NCBI GenBank assembly: GCA_039619475.1
Contig: CM077115.1
Span: 155,595,774 to 155,659,773 of the forward strand
Reading direction: 5' to 3'
DNA length: 64,000 bases
Origin: Icerya purchasi
Taxonomy: Eukaryota; Arthropoda; Insecta; Hemiptera; Monophlebidae
Part shown: one piece after another, positions 48,637 to 58,578 of the stretch
How the letters are laid out: each line of letters opens with the position of its first letter
Numbering within the stretch: position 1 is the first letter of the stretch
Made by a program: the position numbers and the translations under genes
Notes under the pieces: generated by a model
The model's database searches: none
The model's input: only the letters and a program-made list of their open reading frames with translations
What the model was told of the DNA's origin: nothing

Positions 48637-48880
48637 GGCCCTTCGGTACTCAGAAGAGGGTAAAACACCTTCATCGCCAGGTCTAGTTCTTCTATAATTC
48701 TTACAGAAGAGTATACTTTTCCATTGGCTACGCCGTTCGATAAAATTTTTTTGTTACCTTTTTTCGTTACATATTTCGTTACATAAAATTATGACATTTT
48801 TTTGGGACGGACAAATTTTGTGACAGGACACTTTTCCTGATGATCTCTGGCGTAAAAATGGCGTAGCCATTGGTATATAT
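48637..48880 (-). mobile_element. TA-embedded element, diverged copy
   Basis: Shares TTTCGTTACATATTTCGTTA and ACATAAAATTATGACATTTT with the elements at 9640 and 50148, in the orientation of the latter. It starts with GTCGGCCCTTCGG straight after a TA run, as at 50617 (GTCGGACCCTTCG). A 14-bp inverted repeat, CCATTGGCTACGCC at about 48721 and GGCGTAGCCATTGG at about 48858, frames its second half. Confidence 0.55.
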
Positions 48881-49772
48881 TATTGTGTGCTCAATTTTGA
48901 TAGCTCGTGACTCTAACTTCCCCAAACTCCTCCAATCTCACGATTGTATCAAGAAAAAGGACGGAGAAGCCACTCAAGCTAAACAATTAGCTATCTCAGG
49001 CCGCCGTGTCCTCTCAACTATCAACCTCGTCTGGAAGCTCGCGTTATGGGTCGCGTTATAGATGCGAATAAATTCTAATTGTTAACAAATTAAAATATGT
49101 ACATTCACAGACAATTAGACAACGCATAGTTATTCGGTGACTAGAGTAACAAAAAGCAGCTGATCGAGACATCTAATAAACGACGGCGAAAATAAGAATA
49201 TCAAAAAATTCTTCGACGCGTATTAATTATAATGACGACAGACAATAAATTTAATTTGAAAGTTGATGCGAGTCCACCGACCACGCAATCGCTTCGACAA
49301 CGGTGTATAGCAAAACTGAATCTAAAACGGATTTAATAACTGATTTTATTTCCGACAAAGGTCGCTAAAACCCCGGTAGTCGATCAGCTGTCGGTACTGT
49401 CCGACCAGTCGCATCCACACATCATTCTTATCATATGTGTAATTTTGCCAAATTACGTCACTTTCTGTCGGGCAGTATCTCCGCGTCTAGCCTTTATTAA
49501 TTTACGTTATACTTTAATCGTGTTGGTGCGGCATCGGAGTAAGATTCCATCTTCCCAACCGTTCGATCCATTTAATATGAATTACGTTACTTTACCCAGT
49601 TCGAATATTACTCGAGAAATGTATGAAATACTATATCGTGTGTAGATCTAAAAATAAAATAAAATAATAATATAAAATTTCAGCCTGTTTTTCATTTTCC
49701 ACAGCATAGTAAAACCAGAATTCCAAATGCAAAATCAATATTTTATCTACGTTACTCAATAGTAGGCTCATG

Positions 49773-49774
<2 letters not shown>
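48881..49774. other. Unassigned stretch
   Basis: Frames of 63 and 66 codons have no domain. The end at 49570-49630 (AATATTACTCGAGAAATGTA) resembles the SINE-like element at 54283 (AATTATACCCGAGAAATGTG), so part of this may be a decayed copy of it. Confidence 0.35.
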
Positions 49775-49824
<50 letters not shown>

Positions 49825-50085
49825 GATAAATATATGGATACATATAGATAGATATATGTTAATGACAACGTCATTCTTAGCCCGACCACCATGGCTTTTT
49901 TTGTCCAAAAACGTTACATATAAAGGAGACAAAGTATCGACATCTTTTGTCGCGCATTCGGAAAGAATGATGTTTTCAATTTTTGTCGTTCTGTACGAAG
50001 TACAGAAGTGATAGAGCTGGGGGCCTAGGGTATCCCGGGTGGGGTCAAGGAGCCAAGCTTCCTGCGGGGCACGAAGTGCCGAATT
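49775..50085 (+). mobile_element. TA-embedded element, shortened copy
   Basis: A TA run (49775-49817) precedes it and another (50086-50097) follows. It contains CATTCTTAGCCCGACCACCA, AAACGTTACAT and a GC-rich end GGGGTCAAGGAGCCAAGCTT then CCTGCGGGGCACGAAGTGCC. It has the same order and orientation as the copy at 9640, with most of the ACATAAAATTG units missing. Confidence 0.6.
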
Positions 50086-50147
50086 ATATATATATACATG
50101 GACACATATATGTGTACAGTATGTATACATATATATATATATATATT

Positions 50148-50590
50148 AACTCGGCCATTTTGGCCTCGCAAGGGGCTGTGCCCCTTGACCCCTCTTGCTT
50201 CCATTCCTGTCTCTTTCTCTTCTATACTGTGTATAAAACGATCAAAATTTACAACGTAATTCTTACTGGCATCAACACAAAAAAAAAAATAACATAATCA
50301 CAAAAATCCTATCCTAACATTTAACTTTCATTATATAAAATTAAGATATTGTTTCGTTACATTTTTTGTTACATAAAATTGTGACATTTTTTAAATAACA
50401 ATAACAAAAATCCTATAAAATATTACAAACGTTACATAAAATTGGTACATTTAGCGTTACATAAAATTGGGACATTTTTTTGGGACATTCTGCATTACAT
50501 AAAATTGAGACATTTTTTTGGGACATTATTTCGAATGGGGGGGTTTAGCCTAAGAATTACTTGTAATTGATATATATATATATATATATA
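50148..50590 (-). mobile_element. TA-embedded element, near-complete copy
   Basis: Reverse-oriented relative of 9640-10030. It has a GC-rich block CTCGCAAGGGGCTGTGCCCC, then ATTCTTACTGGCATCAACAC, several TTACATAAAATTGNGACATTT units (50365-50525), and CTAAGAATTACTTGTAATTG at the far end. TA runs flank both sides (50130-50147 and 50571-50592). The internal 104-codon plus-strand frame has no recognised domain. Confidence 0.75.
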
Positions 50591-50592
50591 TA

Positions 50593-52804
50593 ACTAGAGA
50601 ACTGGCTCACTGACGGTCGGACCCTTCGTATTTCTATTTATTTTAAATCATGAATTTTTAAAATAACAGAGTACTTATTTGAAATATATCGATTAAAAAA
50701 TTAAAATTCGGGTGAATATATCTGAAATATTAAAACTACTGAGAAGGTTATAGTGAACACGAGAGAAATATCTTAAATTTAAGGCTCTTTTAACGAAAAA
50801 TATTAAACTAAATTCATCTGTCAATTTTTTCGATTGAAACAAAAAAAAAAAAAAAACGTTAAAGAAAGATATTAATCTGCGAATAAAAACATAGCCAATC
50901 GAAACTGATTCTTCTATAATAAATTTATAAAACTATCTTTTGCAGATGCAGCTGGTATCGACAAAGTGCGAAAAATCGAGTTATATATAATACTTCCGTA
51001 TACCGTCAGCAACCAATTGGAAAGTTTCATTAGAAAATAATATGAATATCTAAAAAGTTGTTACGAACGATCGCTATTATCCGCGAACTGGTAAAATGCT
51101 GTAGTTGATTATTCGCAAATATTTACTTGTATCAGAACTTTTTCGCCTAATTTTGAATTAACTGGTTTTCGAATACTTTTCTCAGTTAAAAATTCCATTC
51201 GATAACTTTGTAATTTCTGTGCAGCTCTCTATATTGATATCGACTATTTCTTTTTGGATTCCATATCGGTTTAAAATTAACGTCTCGGTTAATTAATAGT
51301 TACATCATTAATGGAGTTAATTGAACGTGTAACGAAGTAAATATGCCGAACGGATTAGACTTCACGCGGTGTTCATTAAATACATTAAAGTGCCGGGATG
51401 GACGCATTAATTTTTACGACCCTATACTAGCGGCTATGCCAAAGGCGAACATTAAAAGAGTAACACATGCTGCATTTGATTTTTTTACTTTTAATGTATT
51501 CACGTATAGGCCTCTCTGAGTTTTACGTTATCTCACACCGGCTCGTCGGAAATACAATTAAACACTTACACCGTGCACAGCTGAACGTGCATCTAGTAGC
51601 CCATCATTCGTTGAATTATTAGACAGTATTTCATAAGATTTTATAGATCTTCTGTACTACATCTTATGCGTATCTCATGTTACATTCTGCACCCCGCACT
51701 CCTTAAACGGTCTCGCTGTTTTCTTTTACGCTTCTTAATAACCGATCTTCTTCGTCCTTTTCTTTCAAATGATATCGGATTTTTTTGCCTCTTTTTTCAA
51801 AAATCTTGGTCTGTTTACAATTAAGCTTCTTCAAGATAATCCTCCTACTGGAAACCATAGGGCGCGCCGCTATATGCGTATTATTATAGAGCAACTTTTG
51901 TTCGGTGCTGAGTAACTTTTACATAGTTGAACTAATGGAAAAACATGATTCTTTGCGTCGCTCTAATTCTGCTAACATACTTGGGGCTCTTCATCTTGTT
52001 TCAAATGTTCAAAAACCGGATTTTTTCAGCGAAATCTGTTTAACCTTATCGCTTCTTTTTCTTTTCGATTTTCATCATCTATCAATTTTGAATTGTAAAA
52101 CAATGTATATAGAAGCCGCGGCCCCGTCTTAGACGTGAACGGTTTCTGAAAAAATAACCGCAATTTATTGGCTCATAATCCGTAGTATGCTAAGTGTGGA
52201 CACCGAAATGCCAATCGTAATTGAAATTTCGTTTTGTTAAGAAACGAATAGTCACTATAATCTCTTTATGTTCGCTTGCGCTCGCCTATTAATGCTAGAC
52301 TCCGCTAGGCACCCAATTGGGACAGAATTTAACGCGATCACACCATCATCGATTATTTCGTTAATTTTTTCCGTTATAGTGTAATATCTCGTTGTTTTAA
52401 CTACTTCTTGTTTACGTTATTATTTATGAACGTCTGTTTCGAACGGCTTCCAAAATTTAAAAATTTTGGTATCAAAAACGCAAAATGGATCCGTGAAAAC
52501 CAAAAGTTTTCTATTTATCCGCGTAAAATATATAACAATAAGGAGCGAAGTTTTATCACAATTTAGTGATATGTAAATCTCGAAACATTCAATATTAAAC
52601 ATTTAGATGCAAGATTCGAACTAACCGTTGTAAGCGATGACAAAAATATACCGAACTTACAGCCATTGACTAAATAGAACTTATTTCGTTTTTATAATAT
52701 TCCACAAAAAAGAAAATAAACAACGAAGAAAACTATACGATTGCGCCCCAACGCAAAATTAACAAGTACGTCGTACAAAGTTTCATAGCATAAACAATTC
52801 TGTA
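50593..52804. other. Unassigned stretch
   Basis: No domain recognised. The part at about 51290-51480 and several patches to 52330 are less A+T-biased and free of repeat signatures, so they may be host non-coding DNA. A run at 50840-50856. Confidence 0.4.
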
Positions 52805-52809
52805 TTTTA

Positions 52810-53650
52810 TTTTTTTTTTTGGGCTCGTCAACCAAGGACCTCTACCTAGAAACAAATAGAAAGGAAAAAAGTCGATTATATTTTAATCCGATCAGAGAGA
52901 CCTTTGATAAAGATGAACAAGAATAATTAGTATGGAAACAAAAGACAGGATATAAGAGGCGTAATAAGGAGTAGAAAACTCGAACCTCAATAATGAAGAA
53001 TGCAAAATGCTCCACAGAAAGAGATGAACACCAGATTGGCGTCGAGTATAATTGAATCTTCAGAATGGGCAATGTGGGGAGGAGATCAGGGAAAAGCGAA
53101 ATCTGCAGAAAGGCAGGAGAGAATGGCCACACAACGCTTACGAACAACGGAAACAACGTCAGAACGTCGAAGAGAGGAACGCAAAAAATAACATAAATAC
53201 GGAAGAAGAGTAGGATGAACAGACAGATAAAATGAATGATTATTATAAAAAGAGATAGCGTGTAGGTGTTCGACCAAGACCTGATATGCTTTTACACATT
53301 TACACATATCGATAAGAGACTAGCAAATGGAATTTAAAAAAAAAAAAAAAAAAGAAAAAAAAAAGGCGGGTAGAAGTAGCAACCTGAGCCAAGGGACTAG
53401 TTGCTTCATAAATAAATATGCCCGAGTGGCTAAGTTCCCGCAGAAAATCAATGTTAATTGTGAACGGATACGGAGAAGATAATGTGATTAGGAAGGGGAA
53501 AAGATATGCTGCTCAAGGAGTCAGAGTGATAATTAAAAGACTGGAGGAAAGGTGATTCGAAGAAATGAAAATAATAGAACGTGAGTTCTCAGTAGTAGAT
53601 AATTTAAAAATCGAAACGTAACAAAAAATAACGAATACTTTTGTATCGAA
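52810..53650 (-). pseudogene. RNase H-bearing LINE, family A, copy 6, with poly-A tail
   Basis: The T run at 52810-52820 is followed by GGGCTCGTCAACCAAGGACC, the family A tail on the plus strand. The 104-codon minus-strand frame at 53156-52842 reads LSVEHFAFFIIEVRVFYSLL, aligning with the C-terminal region of copies 1 and 4 after frame changes. Near 53450-53380 the minus strand reads INIDFLRELSHSGIF then LAQVATSTR, parallel to the RNase H end (LAQVAARSR) of copy 1. The plus strand is purine-rich, as in copy 1. An A-rich run at 53336-53365 interrupts it. Confidence 0.7.
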
Positions 53651-54282
53651 GAATGTTTTATCCGTCTAAGCAGAAAACTCACGAAAAACCCACCACGCTA
53701 ATTGATGTATTTTCTTTAAAAAGCTACCCCATTACCAGAAATTATCCTCCCCGGGGATATTAATTTATTATTGAACTGGTATTCTTGGCAATGTGAAAAT
53801 ATTGAAGCGCTGCGCATTTAGCGTATTTTTAATTACGAATTGCGACGTCGATAAATAAACCGACGACTTAATCGAATGTTTCAGGGAAAATTGTCCGCCA
53901 TGCAAAATTGTATGTGTTTTTTCAAATTGCACTCGCGAATTATCGTCGAAGAAAGGTTCTCACGAAGAATGTCGTAAAAAAGTGTCAATGATTAATTTTT
54001 TATCGAAATCGAAAAAAGGCTAAATTTTCACGATAATTCATTGTTCCACCTTACTATTACGACAAATGAGCATGTAAAAGTGCGCTATTGCAATTACGCC
54101 AAAAATTCAGCTTTACATTTGGTCCGTGTATGCAGCCAATAATCGATTAATTTCGCCGATGGCGGATAGTGAATGTTCGCTTAACAAAAAAAAAAATACT
54201 CAAAATTGCTTATGCTGCTGAAACATACAGCAGAAGAACAGCCGAAAAAATTGATATATTCTATCCTGTAATCTTCACATTA
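53651..54282. other. Unassigned stretch
   Basis: No repeat signature or domain. Base composition is mixed, with CpG-containing patches at 53780-54000. Confidence 0.4.
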
Positions 54283-54550
54283 AGCAGCGTGGTAGCCCAG
54301 TGGTTAAACTGCTTGGCTACCAAATCGTCATAGGTTATCGGGATTTGTCTCGTTCCGGATCCAAGTCGCTCCCAGGTTTATACCTAATCTGAATATGAAT
54401 TATACCCGAGAAATGTGTGAAAGTAAAGGCGGATCCCAAGTAGAAAGAAACTTCTCCTTAGATGCATTAGGCTTAGTATCATTATGGAAAGCTTAACTTA
54501 ACAATCTCCATGATCGCTTATCAAGAATATATGGGGCCTGCTTTACTTTA
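54283..54550 (+). repeat. Possible tRNA-derived SINE
   Basis: GCAGCGTGGTAGCCCAGTGG then TTAAACTGC at 54283 resembles a tRNA 5' half with an A-box-like TGGTAGCCCAGTGG. About 50 bases on, GGTTATCGGGATTTG is a weak B-box candidate. A non-tRNA body with AATTATACCCGAGAAATGTG follows, ending in CTTTACTTTACTT. If real, it would be copied by a partner LINE. It does not fold into a complete tRNA by eye. Confidence 0.45.
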
Positions 54551-54985
54551 CTTAATGTTCACATTGAGGTTTTGAATTCTTCATAGAATTCGAAGGAAAA
54601 AGCTTCCGTTTGAAATCAAAAAAAAAAGAAAAAAAAAGACAATTAAAACTGCTACAATCTGCAAAGTTTACGCAAAGTATTCGATTAAATACATTCCTTT
54701 TTTTTTTTCCGCTCTCTAAATTTTCCTATTACCGTCTTACTAGCCGTAGTTCACTATAAAGTGAAGTGTTGCCCTTTGAAGCAGCCTTGATGAGATATCA
54801 TTGAATTAGGCTTTCATTATATATCAAGCATCTAATGGGGGAATCTAAAAAGAATACACTACTAGCAGCAAACTGTTTTTTCCAAATGGTGTCCAATTTT
54901 CGGTATTTTGCACCTTTCGCTCTAATCTTACCATAGGTAACTTCTTCTAAAAACAGGTAAATGCTAAATCAAGATATGTTTATTA
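54551..54985. other. Unassigned stretch
   Basis: A-rich and T-rich runs at 54618-54640 and 54698-54709. No coding domain. Confidence 0.35.
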
Positions 54986-55106
54986 AATACACATATAAAT
55001 CACGTATTACAGAAAATGAATTATTCAAAAAATATATGTAACTCCGAGAAATTACATATATTTTTTAAATAATTCATTTTCTGTATACGTGATTTATATG
55101 TGTTAA
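54986..55106. repeat. Short palindrome
   Basis: Arms of about 55 bp (54986-55041 and 55052-55106) surround a ~10-base loop with CTCCGAGAA. Both hold CACATATAAATCACGTAT or its complement. The pairing of TATTACAGAAAAT with AACTCCGAGAAAT recalls the foldback elements at 6661 and 42895, so this may be a minimal relative. Confidence 0.75.
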
Positions 55107-55654
55107 TCTAAATTTCGAAATATGTTTGCAAAAACCACCAAAAAAACATCTTGGACTGATTTCTGCTCATCCATTTCCAAATATACTGCTCATGAAATAT
55201 TCGGTGCAAATTCGGGCAGAAGAATAATTGGTGTACACTCATTTTATCCATATAAATCATGCTTCCGAACTAGAGGTACTGTTTGGCTTTAGTTTTATCA
55301 TAGTTCTGGGAAAGTATTGAAATCTGCGCGCTTCTGTTGGAGTCAGCTAAGGAACGTCAAACAGACATGCAAAATTTAAAAGAACAAAAAAATAAAAAAA
55401 CAAAAGGGTTTTAAAAAGTCGCTACCGAATACAAGATGCACAGCAATAGGGAAACATCGGTTCCATTGCGCTAGTTAGGCCGCTTTTGGCTAATTCGGAA
55501 GCTGTTGTTTCTTTTTGCTTTTTAAGAACTGGGCCGTGATTCTGCAGAAATATAAAATTGCGATAGTGTCGCGCTCGTCAGAACATCCTGTTTATTATTT
55601 AGGAAAAACACCGATGCGATCGGTTTATCATCTGGAATCGGTAACATTGACTGA
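55107..55654. other. Unassigned stretch
   Basis: No domain or repeat boundary recognised. Confidence 0.35.
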
Positions 55655-55708
55655 TTTCGAGATTTTCGAGATTTTCGAAATTTCCGAGATTTTCGAAATT
55701 TTCGAAAT
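55655..55708. repeat. Short tandem repeat of TTTCGAGA/TTTCGAAA units
   Basis: About five units of roughly 9-12 bases built on GATTTTCGA(G/A)A. They are read in the 101-codon frame across it as EIFEIFEISEIFEIFEI, which is a product of the repeat. Confidence 0.75.
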
Positions 55709-55799
55709 TAGCCGACATGGAAAAAGTTCCGTTTCGGTTTTTTTTTTTTGGTTATTTCGCAGCAAATTCGACGAGGACGCAGACATAGAACAGGCAGCG

Positions 55800-56995
55800 T
55801 GCGCGCTCGACGCTGGTTAATAAATATTAATTTTGGTCCGGAGGGCAGCGATGTTGCGGCGATAAATTTTCGTTGTATCGACTCGGGGACGCACAAAGGC
55901 GAACATTTAATTCGGAATTAATTCGGCGTCCGATAAATTTTTCTGGCCGCGGCCGGCATGTGCTCGCCGCGCTCGGTTTAATATATCGGCGAAATGTTAA
56001 TGGACGGGAAAATAAATCGAAGAAAGAAAGGCTAATCGGAAAATAAATTGTTGTTCGAATTATCCGGCTCTGAAGTGGAGTCGAATGGAACGGCTAGGTG
56101 TACAAGTTAGCTGGCAACTATAGCTCTAGCGGGCCAGATTGGGCCGTTCCTTGTCGAATTATCACTGGACGGTCTCTTCTTAATACGATTCGGCAGCATT
56201 CGGGCCAACAGCCAACAGAAATAACACTATATGAAACAAACGGATCGAGGCGCGCCGAAATTATATCGAGAGGCTGCGATTGTCTGAACCCGCATCGACC
56301 CCCATCATCGTCGTCTCTTCGCAATATGAAATTCCTCGAGAAATCATTTTTCGCCATATCTTAGCCGTCTCCAGTTGGCCCCCCGTACGGCCCCGCTTAT
56401 TTCATCCGCATGCCGTTCGCATTTTCCTAGTTTAACTTAATTTCTCCTTGGCCGTACATAATTTTTCATTCTCGACGTAGCGCCCGCACGCCCCCCACCT
56501 TCCTCCGGACCACATAATCGAACGGAACACGTTCCCGTTTCATCTCTATCTCCTTTTTACGTAATTGGCTTTATTCCGGGCAAACCACGATTCTCCGACG
56601 AATTCGCCGTGGTACGCGCAATTTTTTTAATTTTAATTCTTTCCCTCCGCGTCCGATAACTTTGTTCTCGTACCGGAATTACCGGCAGACGAAATAAAAT
56701 AACTTGGTCGCACGGTATTTGCAGAATTCTCGCAGTTCTCTCCCCCCCCCCTCCGTCACACTCGCGTCGGCAATTCTTTTTTTCTTCCGCTACGGAACGT
56801 GCCTTGCGACTCGTATTTCATTTTGCGACTATCCTTCGAGAATTCAAATGGCATTCGGCATTTTACCTTTTTAATTCCTTTCATTGCATCCCCCCAAGCG
56901 CCCAAACTCCGCTTCGAATTCCGAAGGAACTTGTAAATGTTTGGTGAAATCAGAGCGGAAAATTTTATTGCGATTTCCAGCTCTAAATATGTGTA
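55800..56995. other. GC/CpG-rich single-copy-looking segment
   Basis: This is the most GC- and CpG-rich part of the window, with blocks such as TGGCCGCGGCCGGCATGTGC (55943). It has no transposon signature. Frames of 88 (+) and 79-80 (-) codons overlap on opposite strands, which argues against a simple coding exon. It could be a conserved non-coding element, a promoter region or part of a host gene. A C run sits at 56743-56752. No function can be assigned. Confidence 0.5.
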
Positions 56996-57337
56996 CATCT
57001 GTAAAATCGTTAATTAATTAATCATAGAGGGGAAACACGTTTGTTTGTCAGTTTGTTCGCTTTATAATTTTTATCGGTATTAATTAACTCTTGTGAGGAC
57101 GAATGCTTTTGTCGACTTGTTTTCAATTTTCTATATTTTTTATTAAATAATTAATCAGACTCGGGAAATATTTGTTCGTCCATTTTTGCTCGGTTTGTAA
57201 TCTGTGCATCTCGCTAATTACGCAATTAAATAGAGACAAAAAAAAAAAGGGTTCCAGTTTAACTGTACTATTAATTATCAATACATTAATTCGTTACAAG
57301 GACATAACATTTGTTTCTGCATTACTGTTCAACTTTT

Positions 57338-57690
57338 AATCTCCACTATAATTATTAATCTTCACTATAATTTATAATCTCTATTATTATTAATTAATTA
57401 ATCTCCGCTATAATTATTAATCTTCACTATAATTAATAATCTCTATTGTTATTAATTAATTAATCTCCACTGTAACTAATAATCTCTATTGTTATTAATT
57501 AATCTCTACTATAATTAATAATAGCTATTGTTATTAATTAATTAATCTCTACTATAATTAATAATCGCTATTGTTATTAATTAATTAATCTCCACTGTAA
57601 TTAATTATCTGTATTGCTATTAATTAATCAATCTCTATTATAATTAATTAATAATCTCTATTGTTATTAATTAATACATCAATTATAGAG
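57338..57690. repeat. Imperfect tandem repeat, unit about 43 bp
   Basis: Seven or so units begin with CTCTATTGTTATTAATTAAT and continue with AATCTCCACTATAATTAATA. Distances between successive CTATTG or CTATTA marks vary between about 39 and 62 bases, mostly 43. Single-base differences between units indicate age or slippage. Confidence 0.8.
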
Positions 57691-57766
57691 AAGCGGCTTT
57701 TTTTTTTTTTTTCGTTTATTTGTTTGTTGATTTTTAACCAGTGTATACTATACTAATATTTATTAA

Positions 57767-57806
57767 TACCGAAGAAGAAGAAGAAGAAGAAGAAGAAGAA
57801 GAAGAA
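57767..57806. repeat. GAA microsatellite
   Basis: Thirteen or so perfect AAG/GAA units. Confidence 0.9.
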
Positions 57807-58578
57807 TGTTCGCTTTTTCCACCTTTAATTCGATTTTTAATCTTCATTAATAATTCGATAATTAATTAATTACAGAGAAGTAAACTTTTTTCTTTTTTTT
57901 TTGCTTGCCAGATCGTTCGATTTTAATCTAGTTATTAAGTGAAATTTTAGGTTTTTTTTTTTTCATTAGTGTGCATCTTTTAATATTTATGATTAATTAA
58001 AAACTATTGAGTAAGCTAATTAGTTAATACACGTTATTTAACTAATTAGTTAAGTGGTTAATTACTTAAACGATTATAATGAAAAAGATATGTTTGTCGG
58101 TGCATTTTTGTTCCTAATTTTAATCTGCGCTATCATAAATAAAATTACGAGTAACTACAAAAAAATAAAAGAAACATTTTTGTGTTCTAGCCTATCCAAT
58201 TTGAATCTCTGTCATTATCGACTGATTAAGTAAAATGTTGATTTTTCAATTTGTTAAACTAGCGTAATATCCATTATTACTAATTAATTAATTACTTTGC
58301 TCGATTAATAATCGCTTATGTTAATAATTAGTTTAATGCGTCAATGAATTATTTAAAACAATTATCGGAAATTAAACGTGTATTTGTTGGTTTCTTCAGT
58401 TCGTAACCTCTGTGTCGTTATATTAACTAATTCAATTGCATAAAGAAGAAATACTTCCTTTGTTTTCTTTTTCCATTTGTTATCTACGCCATTATTAACT
58501 AACTATAGAGAAGCATTTATTTTCTTGTTTTATTCGACTTTTTAACGCATTTCGTTGTCAATTATATAATTAAGGGAG
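57807..58578. other. Unassigned A+T-rich stretch
   Basis: Rich in TTAATTAATTA-type motifs like those in the tandem array upstream. Nothing else recognised. Confidence 0.4.

Noticed and set aside
49631..50130. Tyr/Ile-rich frames across TA repeats
   Set aside because: They are translations of TA dinucleotide runs and flanking repeats.
54283..54360. Functional tRNA gene
   Set aside because: Only the A-box region is convincing; the anticodon arm and acceptor pairing do not close by eye.
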